A DNA stretch of 64,000 nucleotides from JACKJP01 sp050249695 (GCA_050249695.1 JBFWQA010000001.1:1116001-1180000); one strand, 5' to 3'; shown: positions 1-15,427, counted from the stretch's first letter. The notes: a model not told the origin generated them from the sequence alone. Numbers and translations are program-made.

Positions 1-2046
<2,046 letters not shown>

Positions 2047-2167
2047 CGGGTGCTCCTGCTTTTCAAGCGCCGTCTCGCTTTACGGTCGATGGGAGTTTCG
2101 GTTGCCGCCGGCGCGATTCTCAGCGCACCGGCGTGCCTAGCAAAATTGTGTGGCCGCAATGTGCGCC

Positions 2168-6319
<4,152 letters not shown>

Positions 6320-6475
6320 GATCATCCTCGTCTGGCCTCGGCGTCCCCGTCGGCCCGTGGAGGCCGCCGTTCCGCCGCGTGGAATATCGCCTTGCCGGCA
6401 GGGCCGCCTGAAACCTCAGCCTCTCCGGACGCCGCTACCCCCGCAAAGGGGGTGCCACGGCGATTTGAAAATTCA

Positions 6476-6508
6476 CGTTTCCCCCGGCGGCACTCGCCGG
6501 GGGAAACG
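6476..6508 (-). terminator. rplL-rpoB intergenic hairpin (attenuator-like)
   Basis: A perfect 14-bp inverted repeat with a 5-nt loop begins 8 nt after the rplL stop; the minus-strand RNA then continues GUGAAUUUUC. A second, shorter GC hairpin lies at about 6436-6452. In E. coli this gap holds a partial terminator and an RNase III site that reduce rpoBC transcription relative to the L7/L12 genes. A similar attenuator or processing role is inferred here; full termination is unlikely because the operon must be read through. Confidence 0.7.
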
Positions 6509-6515
6509 CAGATCT

Positions 6516-6899
6516 TTACTTCAGTTCGACGGACGCACCTGCGCCTTCGAGCTGGGCCTTGATCTTCTCTGCCTCGTCCTTCGACACGCCTTCCTTGACG
6601 GGCTTCGGCGCGGCTTCGACCAGATCCTTGGCTTCCTTCAGGCCGAGACCCGTGATCGCGCGCACTTCCTTGATCACGTTGATCTTCTGAGCGCCGGCCG
6701 AGGCCAGGATCACGTCGAATTCGGTCTTTTCCTCAGCCGCTGCGGCATCGCCGCCGGCGGCACCACCGGCAGCGGCGGCAACAGCCACCGGCGCGGCGGC
6801 GGAAACGCCCCACTTCTCTTCAAGCATCTTGGAAAGTTCGGCCGCCTCGAGGACGGTCAGGGACGAAAGGTCGTCTACCAGTTTCTGCAAATCAGCCAT
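6516..6899 (-). CDS. rplL: 50S ribosomal protein L7/L12
   Basis: 127-aa stalk protein that recruits translational GTPases to the ribosome. It shows the N-terminal dimerisation domain (MADLQKLVDDLSSLTVLEAA), an Ala/Gly-rich hinge at about residues 35-57, and the C-terminal factor-binding domain with GLGLKEAKDLVEAAPKPVKE. Length is normal. It follows rplJ after 44 nt and precedes rpoB, the standard beta-operon order. Confidence 0.98.
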   Translation of the reverse strand: MADLQKLVDDLSSLTVLEAAELSKMLEEKWGVSAAAPVAVAAAAGGAAGGDAAAAEEKTEFDVILASAGAQKINVIKEVRAITGLGLKEAKDLVEAAPKPVKEGVSKDEAEKIKAQLEGAGASVELK

Positions 6900-6943
6900 T
6901 TTTCAGTTTCCTTGTGTGTTCAAACCACGTTGGAGCGTTCAAG

Positions 6944-7459
6944 CTACGCAGCGTTCTTGTCGGCATAGGCCTTGATGACCCTGGCCAGCTGCCCGGCCGG
7001 TGCCTGTGTGACACCTGCGATACGGGTGGCGGGCGTCTGGATCATGCCCACGAGCTTTGCTCTCAGCTCGTCGAGCGACGGCAGCGAGGCAAGTGCCTTC
7101 ACGCCGTCCGCATCCAGCGATTGCTTGCCCAGGCCTCCGCCGAGGATCACGAACTTGTCGTTGGCCTTGGCGAAGTCGGAAGCCACTTTCGGGGCCGCCA
7201 CCGGATCGTCGGAAAAGGCGATCAGGGTCGGGCCCGTGAAAAGGGCGTCCATATGGGCAAGATCGGTGCCTTCAAGAGCGAGCTTCACAAGACGGTTCTT
7301 CGCCACCTTCACCTTCGCCCCGGCGTCGCGCATCTTCCCGCGGAGGGAAGTCAGCTCGGCGACCGAGAGTCCGGAATAATGTGCCGCGACCACCACACCG
7401 GTGGTCGAGAACGTCTGGTTCAGCGCCGCGACGAGCTCGGTTTTTTCTGCTCTGTCCAC
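6944..7459 (-). CDS. rplJ: 50S ribosomal protein L10
   Basis: 171-aa stalk base protein that anchors L7/L12 dimers and represses its own operon. The reading frame is open far upstream, but the real start is GTG at 7459, giving VDRAEKTELVAALNQ, with GGAGAG about five bases upstream. The family landmarks AHYSGLSVAELTSLR and KVAKNRLVKLAL are present. A perfect 22-bp palindrome (7476-7497) sits directly upstream of the ribosome binding site, at the end of a long leader. Confidence 0.96.
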   Translation of the reverse strand: MDRAEKTELVAALNQTFSTTGVVVAAHYSGLSVAELTSLRGKMRDAGAKVKVAKNRLVKLALEGTDLAHMDALFTGPTLIAFSDDPVAAPKVASDFAKANDKFVILGGGLGKQSLDADGVKALASLPSLDELRAKLVGMIQTPATRIAGVTQAPAGQLARVIKAYADKNAA

Positions 7460-7814
7460 AGGCTCTCTCCGGTTTGGCGATGGACATGTCCATCGCCGGT
7501 TGCCATCGTGCCGGCCGCGGTAGGCCGTCCAGGACAGGACGGTCCCCGCGCCACGGCGGTTCACGAAAACCCTGCCCTGCCCGTATGCCGCAAAACGCCG
7601 CGCCAACGGACAACCCAACGAGGTTCGAACCGGAATTCCGGTCCGCTCCCGTCTCATGCAGGCCCTTCGGCTTAAGTCGCCCCTTTCCAGAGGAGACACC
7701 TGCAATCTCGGACAGGTTCCCAGACGGCTCGGCCCGAAGGCCTCCCCGGCTGGCATCGCCCGTCCCGTTTTGCGGACCGGACGAATTCTTCTATCGGCCG
7801 TCAGGCCGGGCGGA
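7460..7814 (-). promoter_or_regulatory. rplJ leader with L10-type autoregulatory element
   Basis: 355 nt without a gene between rplA and rplJ. On the minus strand at about 7645-7720 the complementary segments GATTGCAGGTG and GGCCTGCATGAGACGG bracket a GACTTAAGCC segment, the kind of layout known for the L10 leader bound by the L10-L12 complex. Near the 3' end (7476-7497) is a perfect 22-bp palindrome that can form a 9-bp stem with a CATG loop just before the Shine-Dalgarno. Assignment as an L10 leader rests on position and these paired segments, not on a covariance search. Confidence 0.6.
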
Positions 7815-8513
7815 TCAGCCGCCCAGTACCGTTGACGGCTCCACGCGCACACCCGGTCCCATCGTCGATGAGATGGCGATACGCTTGAAATAATTGCCTT
7901 TCGCGCCGGTCGGCTTGGCCTTGACCACCGCGTCGGCGAGTGCCCGGATGTTCTCCGTCAGCTGCTGCTCGCCAAAGCTCGCCTTACCCACGCCGGCATG
8001 GACGATGCCCGCCTTCTCGACGCGGAATTCCACCGCACCGCCCTTGGCGGCCTTCACGGCCGCGCCGACATCTGGCGTCACCGTGCCGACCTTCGGGTTC
8101 GGCATCATGCCGCGCGGGCCGAGCACCTTACCCAGACGGCCGACCAGCGGCATCATGTCGGGGGTGGCGATGCAGCGGTCGAAATCGATCTGGCCCTTCT
8201 GGACGATGTCGACGAGATCTTCCGCACCGACGACATCGGCGCCGGCCGCCTTGGCTTCCTCGGCCTTGTCACCGCGCGCGAACACGCCGACGCGAACCGT
8301 GCGGCCCGTACCGTTCGGCAGGTTGACGACGCCGCGCACCATCTGGTCGGCGTGACGCGGATCGACGCCGAGATTGATCGCGACCTCGACGGTTTCGTCG
8401 AACTTGGCGCTGGCGCGCGCCTTGACCATCTTCACCGCCTCGTCGAGCGCGTAGACGGCGTTGCGGTCGATACCCTCGCGGGCGGATGCAGTGCGTTTTG
8501 CAATCTTGGTCAT
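7815..8513 (-). CDS. rplA: 50S ribosomal protein L1
   Basis: 232-aa L1, which binds 23S rRNA at the E-site side and in many bacteria represses the L11 operon. The protein begins MTKIAKRTASAREGIDRN and contains the conserved MPNPKVGTVTPDV segment and the stretch GNYFKRIAISSTMGPGVRV near its end. Length is normal. It starts 5 nt after the rplK stop, so the two are almost certainly co-translated. Confidence 0.98.
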   Translation of the reverse strand: MTKIAKRTASAREGIDRNAVYALDEAVKMVKARASAKFDETVEVAINLGVDPRHADQMVRGVVNLPNGTGRTVRVGVFARGDKAEEAKAAGADVVGAEDLVDIVQKGQIDFDRCIATPDMMPLVGRLGKVLGPRGMMPNPKVGTVTPDVGAAVKAAKGGAVEFRVEKAGIVHAGVGKASFGEQQLTENIRALADAVVKAKPTGAKGNYFKRIAISSTMGPGVRVEPSTVLGG

Positions 8514-8518
8514 GACCG

Positions 8519-8947
8519 TTACCCCTGAACCTCGATACCCATGGAGCGGGCGGAACCGGCAATGATCTTCATCGCGGCTTCGACCGTGTTCGCGTTCAGA
8601 TCCTTCATCTTCGCCTCGGCGATGGCGCGGACCTGCGCCTGCGTCACCGAACCGGCCTTCTCGCGGCCGGGGATCTTCGCGCCCTTGGAGGCCTTGGCAG
8701 CCTGCTTGAGCAGGTAGGAGGCCGGCGGGGTCTTGATCTCGAAGGTGAACGACTTGTCCTGGAAGATCGTGATGACCGTCGGACAGGGCGCGCCCTTCTC
8801 GATTTCCTGCGAGGCGGCGTTGAACGCCTTGCAGAATTCCATGATGTTCAGGCCGCGCTGACCCAGCGCGGGGCCGATGGGGGGCGACGGCGTCGCCGAA
8901 CCGGCCGGCACCTGAAGCTTCAGATAGCCGATAATCTTCTTCGCCAT
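8519..8947 (-). CDS. rplK: 50S ribosomal protein L11
   Basis: 142-aa L11, part of the GTPase-associated centre and needed for RelA activation. The N-terminal signature with PPIGPALGQRGLNIMEF is clear, as is the C-terminal 23S rRNA-binding domain with a conserved AGSARSMGIEV end. It lies 120 nt downstream of nusG and 5 nt upstream of rplA. Confidence 0.98.
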   Translation of the reverse strand: MAKKIIGYLKLQVPAGSATPSPPIGPALGQRGLNIMEFCKAFNAASQEIEKGAPCPTVITIFQDKSFTFEIKTPPASYLLKQAAKASKGAKIPGREKAGSVTQAQVRAIAEAKMKDLNANTVEAAMKIIAGSARSMGIEVQG

Positions 8948-9067
8948 TGTCTCATCCTTTCAAATGTCGCCGCCGCAGCCTTTCCGCCGCACCGGTCTTC
9001 GGACGCTTCGTGGTCCGGCATGGGCTCCCGGTGGCGAACCGGGCATGCCTCCCACGATCTGTTCGGG

Positions 9068-9598
9068 CTACAGCTTGTCGACCTGCCCGTATTCCAGTTC
9101 CACCGGCGTCGCGCGGCCGAAGATCGACACCGCGACTTTCAGGCGGGCGCGATCCTCGTCGACCTCTTCCACCGTGCCGTTGAACGAGGCGAACGGCCCG
9201 TCCGAAACACGGACCTGCTCGCCGATCTCGAAATGCACCGACGGCTTCGGCCGCTCGATACCTTCCTGGACCTGATTGAGAATGCGCTGCGCCTCAGCTT
9301 CCGAGATCGGCACCGGCCTGTCGGCCGCGCCAAGGAACCCGGTCACCTTCGGCGTGTTCTTGATCAGATGAAACGCCCGGTCCGACAGATCCATCTTCAC
9401 CAGCACATAGCCCGGAAAGAACTTGCGCTCCGCATCGATCTTGCGGCCGCGCCGCACCTCGACGACCTTCTCGGTCGGCACGAGCACCTGCTCGAAAGCA
9501 TCGGCCAGGCCGACCTGCGCCGCTTTTTCCTTGATCGATTCGGCCACTTTCTTCTCGAAATTCGAGTAGGTGTGGACGATATACCAACGCTTCGTCAT
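9068..9598 (-). CDS. nusG: Transcription termination/antitermination protein NusG
   Basis: 176-aa NusG, which binds the RNA polymerase clamp and contacts Rho or S10. The NGN domain starts MTKRWYIVHTYSNFEKKVAE and contains FFPGYVLVKM and TPKVTGFLG. The KOW motif appears as VRVSDGPFASFNGTVEEV near the C-terminus. It lies 99 nt after secE and before rplK, the canonical order. Confidence 0.98.
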   Translation of the reverse strand: MTKRWYIVHTYSNFEKKVAESIKEKAAQVGLADAFEQVLVPTEKVVEVRRGRKIDAERKFFPGYVLVKMDLSDRAFHLIKNTPKVTGFLGAADRPVPISEAEAQRILNQVQEGIERPKPSVHFEIGEQVRVSDGPFASFNGTVEEVDEDRARLKVAVSIFGRATPVELEYGQVDKL

Positions 9599-9697
9599 CA
9601 GTTCCCCAAAGACCTGCTTTTTCTATCTTTGTCTTGCCGTTCTAAGGTCTTGCCGCATGCCGCAGCGCCGGAACCAGGCCCGGCGCATACGCCTGGA

Positions 9698-9898
9698 TCA
9701 ACCGCCCACGCCGATGATCAGGCCGACGACCCAGCCAATGATCTGGTCGGCCGCCAGAAAGAACATCGAGGCGAGAAACACCATGACGAAAACCATCAGG
9801 GTCGTAATTCCCGTCTCGCGCCGCGACGGCCAGGTCACCTTGGCCGCTTCTGCTCGCACCTGCTGCATGAAGGTGAACGGATTGGTCTTACTGGCCAT
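9698..9898 (-). CDS. secE: Preprotein translocase subunit SecE
   Basis: 66-aa single-span SecE. The short amphipathic N-terminus contains VRAEAAKVTWPSRRET, the SecE signature, followed by one hydrophobic segment at about residues 32-62. The short single-TM form is usual in alphaproteobacteria. It precedes nusG. Confidence 0.97.
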   Translation of the reverse strand: MASKTNPFTFMQQVRAEAAKVTWPSRRETGITTLMVFVMVFLASMFFLAADQIIGWVVGLIIGVGG

Positions 9899-10051
9899 GA
9901 TTTCCGTGAAAGTCGCTTGTGCTCAAGACGATTTGGCGCGCAAGCATCCGGGTCATCCCCGAGGCATTGCGCGCCTCTCCAAAGTCCTAAATAACCTTGT
10001 CCGCCAAGATTCTCAATAGCTGTCTTGAAAGAATTTCCGCAAGGCCGATTC

Positions 10052-10498
10052 TCACTCGCTGGACTGGTTCTCGATCTCAACCTCCACGGTGATACGGCCC
10101 GCCGTCCCGAAATCCATGGTCAGGGGAAAATGATCCCCGGCCTTCAGCGACCTTGCAAGATTCTCCACGCGTATGTGCTCGCGCCAGGCGGCGAGCGCAA
10201 GTGGCCGGCCCGCCGGGATGTCGATATGATCGAGTTGGCCGGACGCACCCTCTTTTCCGGATCCGAAACCGGCCCGCCCCACCGGAGTCGAGACCGATTT
10301 CAACGTCACCGGATCCTTGCCTTGATCGAATATCGGTCCGTAGACCGCTGTCGCCCCGCCATGTTCGGCCGGCTTTGCCCAGACATGCCCGATGGCGATC
10401 TTGCCGAGCGTGTAATTGTGCGCCGACACAGCACCGGGGGCGAAGGCCATCAGGGTAAGGGCAAGAACGGCGGCGGAATTAGCGACGGGGCGCTTCAT
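10052..10498 (-). CDS. PCu(A)C-like periplasmic protein, copper ligands not conserved
   Basis: 148 aa with a signal peptide (MKRPVANSAAVLALTLMAFA...AVSA, about residues 1-25). The remainder follows the PCu(A)C (DUF461) fold pattern: HVWAKPAEHGGATAVYGPI near the N-terminus, a DHIDIPAG segment, and KAGDHFPLTMDF near the end. The family's H-x-Met and Met copper ligands are not visible; at the usual HxM position the sequence is EHIRV. ATG at 10498 has TGGAG upstream and overlaps the end of the cox11 gene by 20 nt, so the pair is probably co-transcribed and linked to cytochrome oxidase copper assembly. Function beyond that is inference. Confidence 0.7.
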   Translation of the reverse strand: MKRPVANSAAVLALTLMAFAPGAVSAHNYTLGKIAIGHVWAKPAEHGGATAVYGPIFDQGKDPVTLKSVSTPVGRAGFGSGKEGASGQLDHIDIPAGRPLALAAWREHIRVENLARSLKAGDHFPLTMDFGTAGRITVEVEIENQSSE

Positions 10499-11129
10499 TG
10501 TCGAACTCCAGGGATTTTTTCTCTTTGAGGGACTGATCGAGCGCGATGGAGCCGGCGGAAAGATCGCGGGCGCGCTCCACATCTTGCCTTGGCAGATCGG
10601 ACTGACGGTAAAATGTGTAGGACAGCGTCACGCTCTGCAGCGTCCGGGTATCTTCGTCGTGCAGCATCTGCTCGTCGAGATAAAGCACGAGCGGCATTTC
10701 CGCGCTCTGTCCCGGCAGGAGCTTTTCGTCAGTAAAGCAGAAGCACTGGATCTTGAAGAAATAGGGCGCGGCCTGAAACGGCGTCACATTGAAGGTCGCC
10801 CGCGCGACGATCGGTTCGCCGGAAAGATTCCTGGCATAATAGTAGGCCTTCACCGGTTCGCCGATGCGCGTCTCCACGCTGCGCTGCATGGGATGGAATT
10901 CCCAGTCCAGTCCCGGCGCCACATTGGCGTCGAAATAGACCTTGATCTTGCGCTCTGAAACCGCCTGGGGCTGGGCGGCCGCGCTCTGCCTCACCGAGCC
11001 TCCATAGCCGGTGGCGGCGCAGAACATACGGTAGAGTGTCGGCGAATATATGACGAGCCCCACGACACTGCACAGTACAGCGCACAGCACCAGCACTGTG
11101 GAACGAACGCCTCTTCTCTTGTCGGACAT
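10479..11129 (-). CDS. ctaG: Cytochrome c oxidase assembly protein Cox11/CtaG
   Basis: 216-aa membrane-anchored copper chaperone that delivers copper to the CuB site of cytochrome oxidase subunit I. After a short basic N-terminus there is one membrane segment (about residues 8-30), then the periplasmic domain with the copper-binding CFCF motif in KIQCFCFTDEKLLPGQ and conserved Met. Start at 11129 (MSDKRRGVRS) is chosen over the longer open frame, whose extension is Arg/Pro-rich and not family-like. It stands apart from any cox structural genes and overlaps the PCu(A)C-like gene. Confidence 0.93.
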   Translation of the reverse strand: MSDKRRGVRSTVLVLCAVLCSVVGLVIYSPTLYRMFCAATGYGGSVRQSAAAQPQAVSERKIKVYFDANVAPGLDWEFHPMQRSVETRIGEPVKAYYYARNLSGEPIVARATFNVTPFQAAPYFFKIQCFCFTDEKLLPGQSAEMPLVLYLDEQMLHDEDTRTLQSVTLSYTFYRQSDLPRQDVERARDLSAGSIALDQSLKEKKSLEFDNEAPRR

Positions 11130-11360
11130 CTCGGCGCTTCGCCGGCGCCTTCGCGCCGGCCCCTTGTCTCTTGGCTTGCGGACCGCAATCGGCAAGACCG
11201 GCCGCGGAAGGCCCCGACAATCCGCCACCTGACGAGTGAATTCGATAATTACCCTAGTTGAAGTCGCCCGCCTTCGTCCAATGGGTCAAATGCGCACAGG
11301 GAGGGGACGCAGAACGGCTGAGGGGATGCAGAGGGGCTCTTGCGCATATCGAAATAGGCG

Positions 11361-11436
11361 TGGCAGGGGCAGAGGGACTCGAACCCCCGGCCTACGGTTT
11401 TGGAGACCGTCGCTCTACCAACTGAGCTATACCCCT
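11361..11436 (-). tRNA. tRNA-Trp (CCA anticodon)
   Basis: 76-nt cloverleaf on the minus strand starting AGGGGTATAGCTCAGTTGG and ending in an encoded CCA. The anticodon loop reads CTCCAAA, anticodon CCA, and the T-loop is GGTTCGAGTCC. Its location between tuf and secE is a conserved position for tRNA-Trp in proteobacteria. Confidence 0.97.
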
Positions 11437-11538
11437 AGGAGGCGGCAGCAACCTGCCGGCCAAGGCCGCAGGTTCTTTGCCTGACACGCGCGGCAAATTC
11501 AAGCCTCGCGCGTGCCGAAAAGGATAAACCGCGCGCCG

Positions 11539-11928
11539 TCAGAGCCATACGCGCCACAACAGCGCAAGCGCCGCGACGACGGAGGCGCCATGCTGCAGCA
11601 ATATGCCGATGCCCCGGGCGATCCACGTACCGCGCCACAGCATGCCCGCGGCGTGAAACAGCCTGCCGAGAACGAACCCCGCCGCCAGCGCGCCGACGAA
11701 CAGCTTGTTCAGCCCCGCATATTCGCAAAGCCCGACGAGGACGACTGCGAGCGGGGCGTATTCGGCGAAATTGCCGAAAGCCCGCATCCGCTTGCCCAGC
11801 AATTTGTCGCCGCCGTCGCCGCGCGCGACCTTGGTGGCCCAGCGGCGCTGCGATACGAGCGCGCTCATCAGCGTACCGAGCAGCGCCATGACGGCAGCCA
11901 TCGTCATTGTCACCGGAAGCATTTCCAT
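11539..11928 (-). CDS. MAPEG family membrane protein
   Basis: 129-aa integral membrane protein with four hydrophobic segments. Conserved MAPEG features are the MSALVSQRRW stretch after TM1, KLLGKRMRAFGNFAEYAPLAVVLVGL (the family's RxxxNxxE-like signature around TM2), and a C-terminal pair of helices containing LGRLFHAAGM. Family members include glutathione S-transferase-like enzymes; substrate is unknown here. ATG at 11928 is supported by GGGAGG eight bases upstream. It lies between tuf and tRNA-Trp on the same strand. Confidence 0.85.
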   Translation of the reverse strand: MEMLPVTMTMAAVMALLGTLMSALVSQRRWATKVARGDGGDKLLGKRMRAFGNFAEYAPLAVVLVGLCEYAGLNKLFVGALAAGFVLGRLFHAAGMLWRGTWIARGIGILLQHGASVVAALALLWRVWL

Positions 11929-12002
11929 TGAAGCGCCCTCCCGAACCATCTTCGCAAAGATGCCACGGCTACCCGCCCATGCCCATATCCGGCAGCGCAA
12001 AG

Positions 12003-12030
12003 AAAAACGCCGCCGGTTTTCCGGCGGCGC
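12003..12030 (-). terminator. Rho-independent terminator of tuf
   Basis: 25 nt after the tuf stop the minus strand reads a 9-bp GC stem (CGCCGCCGG / CCGGCGGCG) with an AAAA loop, followed immediately by TTTTTCTTT. A textbook intrinsic terminator. Confidence 0.93.
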
Positions 12031-12054
12031 TTTCAGTATCCGATGCCCAGAGGC

Positions 12055-13245
<1,191 letters not shown>

Positions 13246-13305
13246 TCCTTCAAATCCTTAAGGTCTGCAGTTGACGCCAGATGGGTGCCCGCGAAACGCC
13301 ACAGG

Positions 13306-13334
13306 CGGATAAAACACTCATCCGCGCGATGCAA
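13306..13334 (-). promoter_or_regulatory. Candidate tuf promoter
   Basis: On the minus strand TTGCAT (13334-13329) is separated by 17 nt from TATCCG (13311-13306), 61 nt upstream of the tuf start. The -35 is good and the -10 is weak. A separate promoter is plausible because two plus-strand ORFs lie between tuf and the upstream tRNAs. Sequence match only. Confidence 0.35.
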
Positions 13335-13491
13335 GTGAAAAGCTTGGATTTAGGGGGCACGGATGACTGCCGATGGCAACAGAGTCGCATGGGATCGATC
13401 AGTTCATACCGCGATGATCAGCATTTGATTTCACGCGGTCGTTCAGCGACGATAATCGATGGAATAAAACAGATCAGCGCACGCATCCTAA

Positions 13492-13827
13492 ATGCCGCAA
13501 GCAAAGATACCCGACGAAATCCTCGTTCTGGCTTTCGAATCCGTGAGGGGAAAAATCACCGACAATATGCGGGCGGTCGGCTTCGGCCGAACCGATGCCG
13601 GGTATGTCATCCGCTTTTTCATGTCGGACACTCCGACCGAACTGGAGAACGTGCTGGCAGATGAAGCCAAAGAATTCTTCAACCAGAAGATGGGAGAGCT
13701 TTCCGAAAGGCCCGCCCTGAGCGAATTGATCGTGACGGACACGCCGGTCGGCAAATTGCCATGGCCAGAGAAGGTTCTCTTCGTTGCGTCCGACGCCTTT
13801 CCCGAAACGTACGGCGTCAACAAATGA
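13492..13827 (+). CDS. Small hypothetical protein, paralogue of the next gene
   Basis: 111 aa, acidic, no signal peptide or membrane segment. The core reads GKITDNMRAVGFGRTDAGYVIRFFMSD, then a helix rich in Glu (TELENVLADEAKEFF). The downstream protein has the same layout (GEITRNMRMVAMRLDGTEVIFRFYVD), so the two are tandem paralogues. The stop overlaps the next start as ATGA, implying coupled translation. It is on the opposite strand to the tuf locus. Similar small proteins are, from memory, sometimes annotated beside contact-dependent toxins as immunity proteins; no toxin gene adjoins, so function is not assigned. Confidence 0.75.
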   Translation: MPQAKIPDEILVLAFESVRGKITDNMRAVGFGRTDAGYVIRFFMSDTPTELENVLADEAKEFFNQKMGELSERPALSELIVTDTPVGKLPWPEKVLFVASDAFPETYGVNK

Positions 13828-14135
13828 ATGAACGACGACGCCTTCCCCCAGATGTCATCATCCAGGCGGAGGCAGGCCTGAATGGCGAGATAACACGAAA
13901 CATGCGCATGGTCGCCATGCGTCTCGATGGAACTGAAGTCATCTTCAGATTTTATGTCGACAGAGAGCCGGACGAAGACGATCTGGAGCATGCGGACATC
14001 GCCGCATTAAATTTCGAGGCCGCTCATATCGGCAGCTACACGAAAATCGACTTGGATTTTGTGGTGACCGGAGAGCGCATGACCTCGCTCGATCCGCTCG
14101 ATTTTATACTCTTTCAGCGATATGAGCCGGAGTGA
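13824..14135 (+). CDS. Small hypothetical protein, tandem paralogue
   Basis: 103 aa starting MNERRRLPPDVIIQAEAGL, whose ATG overlaps the preceding stop (ATGA). It shares the GEITRNMRMVAM...EVIFRFYVDREPDEDDLE core with its neighbour and ends LDFILFQRYEPE. The open frame extends upstream inside the neighbour, but the ATG at 13824 fits the paralogue's start and is translationally coupled. Convergent with tRNA-Gly. Function unknown. Confidence 0.75.
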   Translation: MNERRRLPPDVIIQAEAGLNGEITRNMRMVAMRLDGTEVIFRFYVDREPDEDDLEHADIAALNFEAAHIGSYTKIDLDFVVTGERMTSLDPLDFILFQRYEPE

Positions 14136-14152
14136 GGAATCTGAACGGCGGC

Positions 14153-14226
14153 TGGAGCGGGTGAAGGGAATCGAACCCTCGTCATCAGCTTGGAAGGCTG
14201 TTGCTCTACCATTGAGCTACACCCGC
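14153..14226 (-). tRNA. tRNA-Gly (TCC anticodon)
   Basis: 74-nt tRNA on the minus strand from GCGGGTGTAGCTCAATGG to an encoded CCA; the anticodon loop CTTCCAA gives TCC, and the T-loop is GGTTCGATTCC. It lies downstream of tRNA-Tyr in the same orientation, as in the E. coli tyrU-glyT-thrT-tufB operon; a tRNA-Thr is not found here. Confidence 0.97.
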
Positions 14227-14300
14227 ATCTTCAGGCCCTGCCGCGCCGGCGGATAGGACGCCGCCGGTCATCGCAAACAAAACGCGCCGTCTGGTCCGGC

Positions 14301-14385
14301 TGGTGGAGGGGGTTGGATTCGAACCAACGTAGGCATAGCCAACGGGTTTACAGCCCGTCCCCTTTAGCCACTCGGGCACCCCTCC
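14301..14385 (-). tRNA. tRNA-Tyr (GTA anticodon)
   Basis: 85-nt class II tRNA with a long variable arm, beginning GGAGGGGTGCCCGAGTGGC and ending in an encoded CCA; the anticodon stem-loop GACGGGCTGTAAACCCGTT gives GTA. First gene of the tRNA-Tyr/tRNA-Gly pair. Confidence 0.97.
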
Positions 14386-14433
14386 AAAAATCGGTTGCCC
14401 CGCAAGATGCAAGGGCGGTGCCGGACGGCGTGT

Positions 14434-14463
14434 GTTATGGTGTTCCTGCCCGCCGGCTGTCAA
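14434..14463 (-). promoter_or_regulatory. Promoter candidate for tRNA-Tyr/tRNA-Gly
   Basis: Minus-strand TTGACA (14463-14458), an 18-nt spacer, then CATAAC (14439-14434), 49 nt upstream of the mature tRNA-Tyr 5' end. The -35 box is a perfect consensus. The only strong promoter-like match near the tRNA pair. Confidence 0.55.
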
Positions 14464-14542
14464 CCGGAATTGGCGAATAAATTTAGACGCGTGCGCAAAG
14501 ACAGCTTGTCCGCCGCGTCCGCCTCCGCTAGGCGATGCGGTC

Positions 14543-15427
14543 ATGACGGGATCAGACAACGGACACGGCAAGGGAACCGGCAAGAGACCTGGCAGGCCCG
14601 CGGGGCGGCCGGGTGGTCCGCGCCGCCGCGACGATGTCCGGAGCGGCGGCAAGCCGTTCCGCCGCGGACCTTCCCCATCCGGCGGTTTCAACCGCCGCCG
14701 AGAAGCCCCGCCACCGGGCGAACACTTTCTGTACGGCCTACATACGGTGGGCGAAGCGCTCGCCAATCCGCGACGCACCCTGCACCGTCTGCTGGCCACG
14801 CCGAACGCGCTCGCCCGGCTCGGCGAACGGGTCCCGCGCACGCTGAAGGTCGAGGAAGCTAATGTCGGGCAGATCGGCCGGATTACCGGCCCTGAGGCCG
14901 TTCATCAGGGGTTGATCCTCTTTTGCGATCCCCTCCCCGAGCCGTCGCATGACGATCTGGCGCGCATGCGCCGGCTCGTCGCCCTCGATCAGGTCAGCGA
15001 TCCGCACAATGTCGGGGCGATCCTCAGGTCCTGCGCGGCCTTTGCGGTCGATGCGCTGATCATGACCTCGCGTCACAGCCCGCAGGAAACCGCCGTGCTG
15101 GCGAAATCGGCCTCGGGAGCCCTCGATCATGTGCCGCTGATGCGCGTCCAGAACATGGTGCGGACGCTGGAGGCGCTAAGGGAAAGCGGCATGACCCTGG
15201 TCGGCCTGGACAGCGAGGCCGGCGAAACGCTGGAAACGGTGATGCCGGAAGGGCCGGTCTGCCTCGTTCTCGGTGCTGAAGGAAAGGGGTTGCGCCAGTC
15301 GACGCGGGCGGCCTGCAGCCATCTTGCCCGTCTTGACATGCCGGGCACGATCGTCAGCCTCAACGTGTCGAACGCCGCGGCGCTATCGCTGTATATATGC
15401 GACAGGAAGCAGCAGTCCGGCGGCTGA
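14543..15427 (+). CDS. rlmB: 23S rRNA (guanosine-2'-O-)-methyltransferase RlmB-type (TrmH/SpoU family)
   Basis: 294 aa. The first ~55 residues are a Gly/Arg/Pro-rich disordered leader common in alphaproteobacterial members. Then follow the substrate-binding domain (HFLYGLHTVGEALANPRR) and the SPOUT knot with its three motifs: LDQVSDPHNVGAILRSCAAF, LVLGAEGKGLR and SLNVSNAAALSLY. ATG at 14543 gives MTGSDNGHGK; the open frame extends further upstream but through sequence unlike the family. It methylates the 2'-O of a guanosine in 23S rRNA (G2251 in E. coli). It diverges from the tRNA-Tyr promoter. Confidence 0.92.
   Translation: MTGSDNGHGKGTGKRPGRPAGRPGGPRRRDDVRSGGKPFRRGPSPSGGFNRRREAPPPGEHFLYGLHTVGEALANPRRTLHRLLATPNALARLGERVPRTLKVEEANVGQIGRITGPEAVHQGLILFCDPLPEPSHDDLARMRRLVALDQVSDPHNVGAILRSCAAFAVDALIMTSRHSPQETAVLAKSASGALDHVPLMRVQNMVRTLEALRESGMTLVGLDSEAGETLETVMPEGPVCLVLGAEGKGLRQSTRAACSHLARLDMPGTIVSLNVSNAAALSLYICDRKQQSGG

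Noticed and set aside
7057..7239. Small plus-strand frames within rplJ
   Set aside because: Shadows of a ribosomal protein gene; no ribosome binding site.
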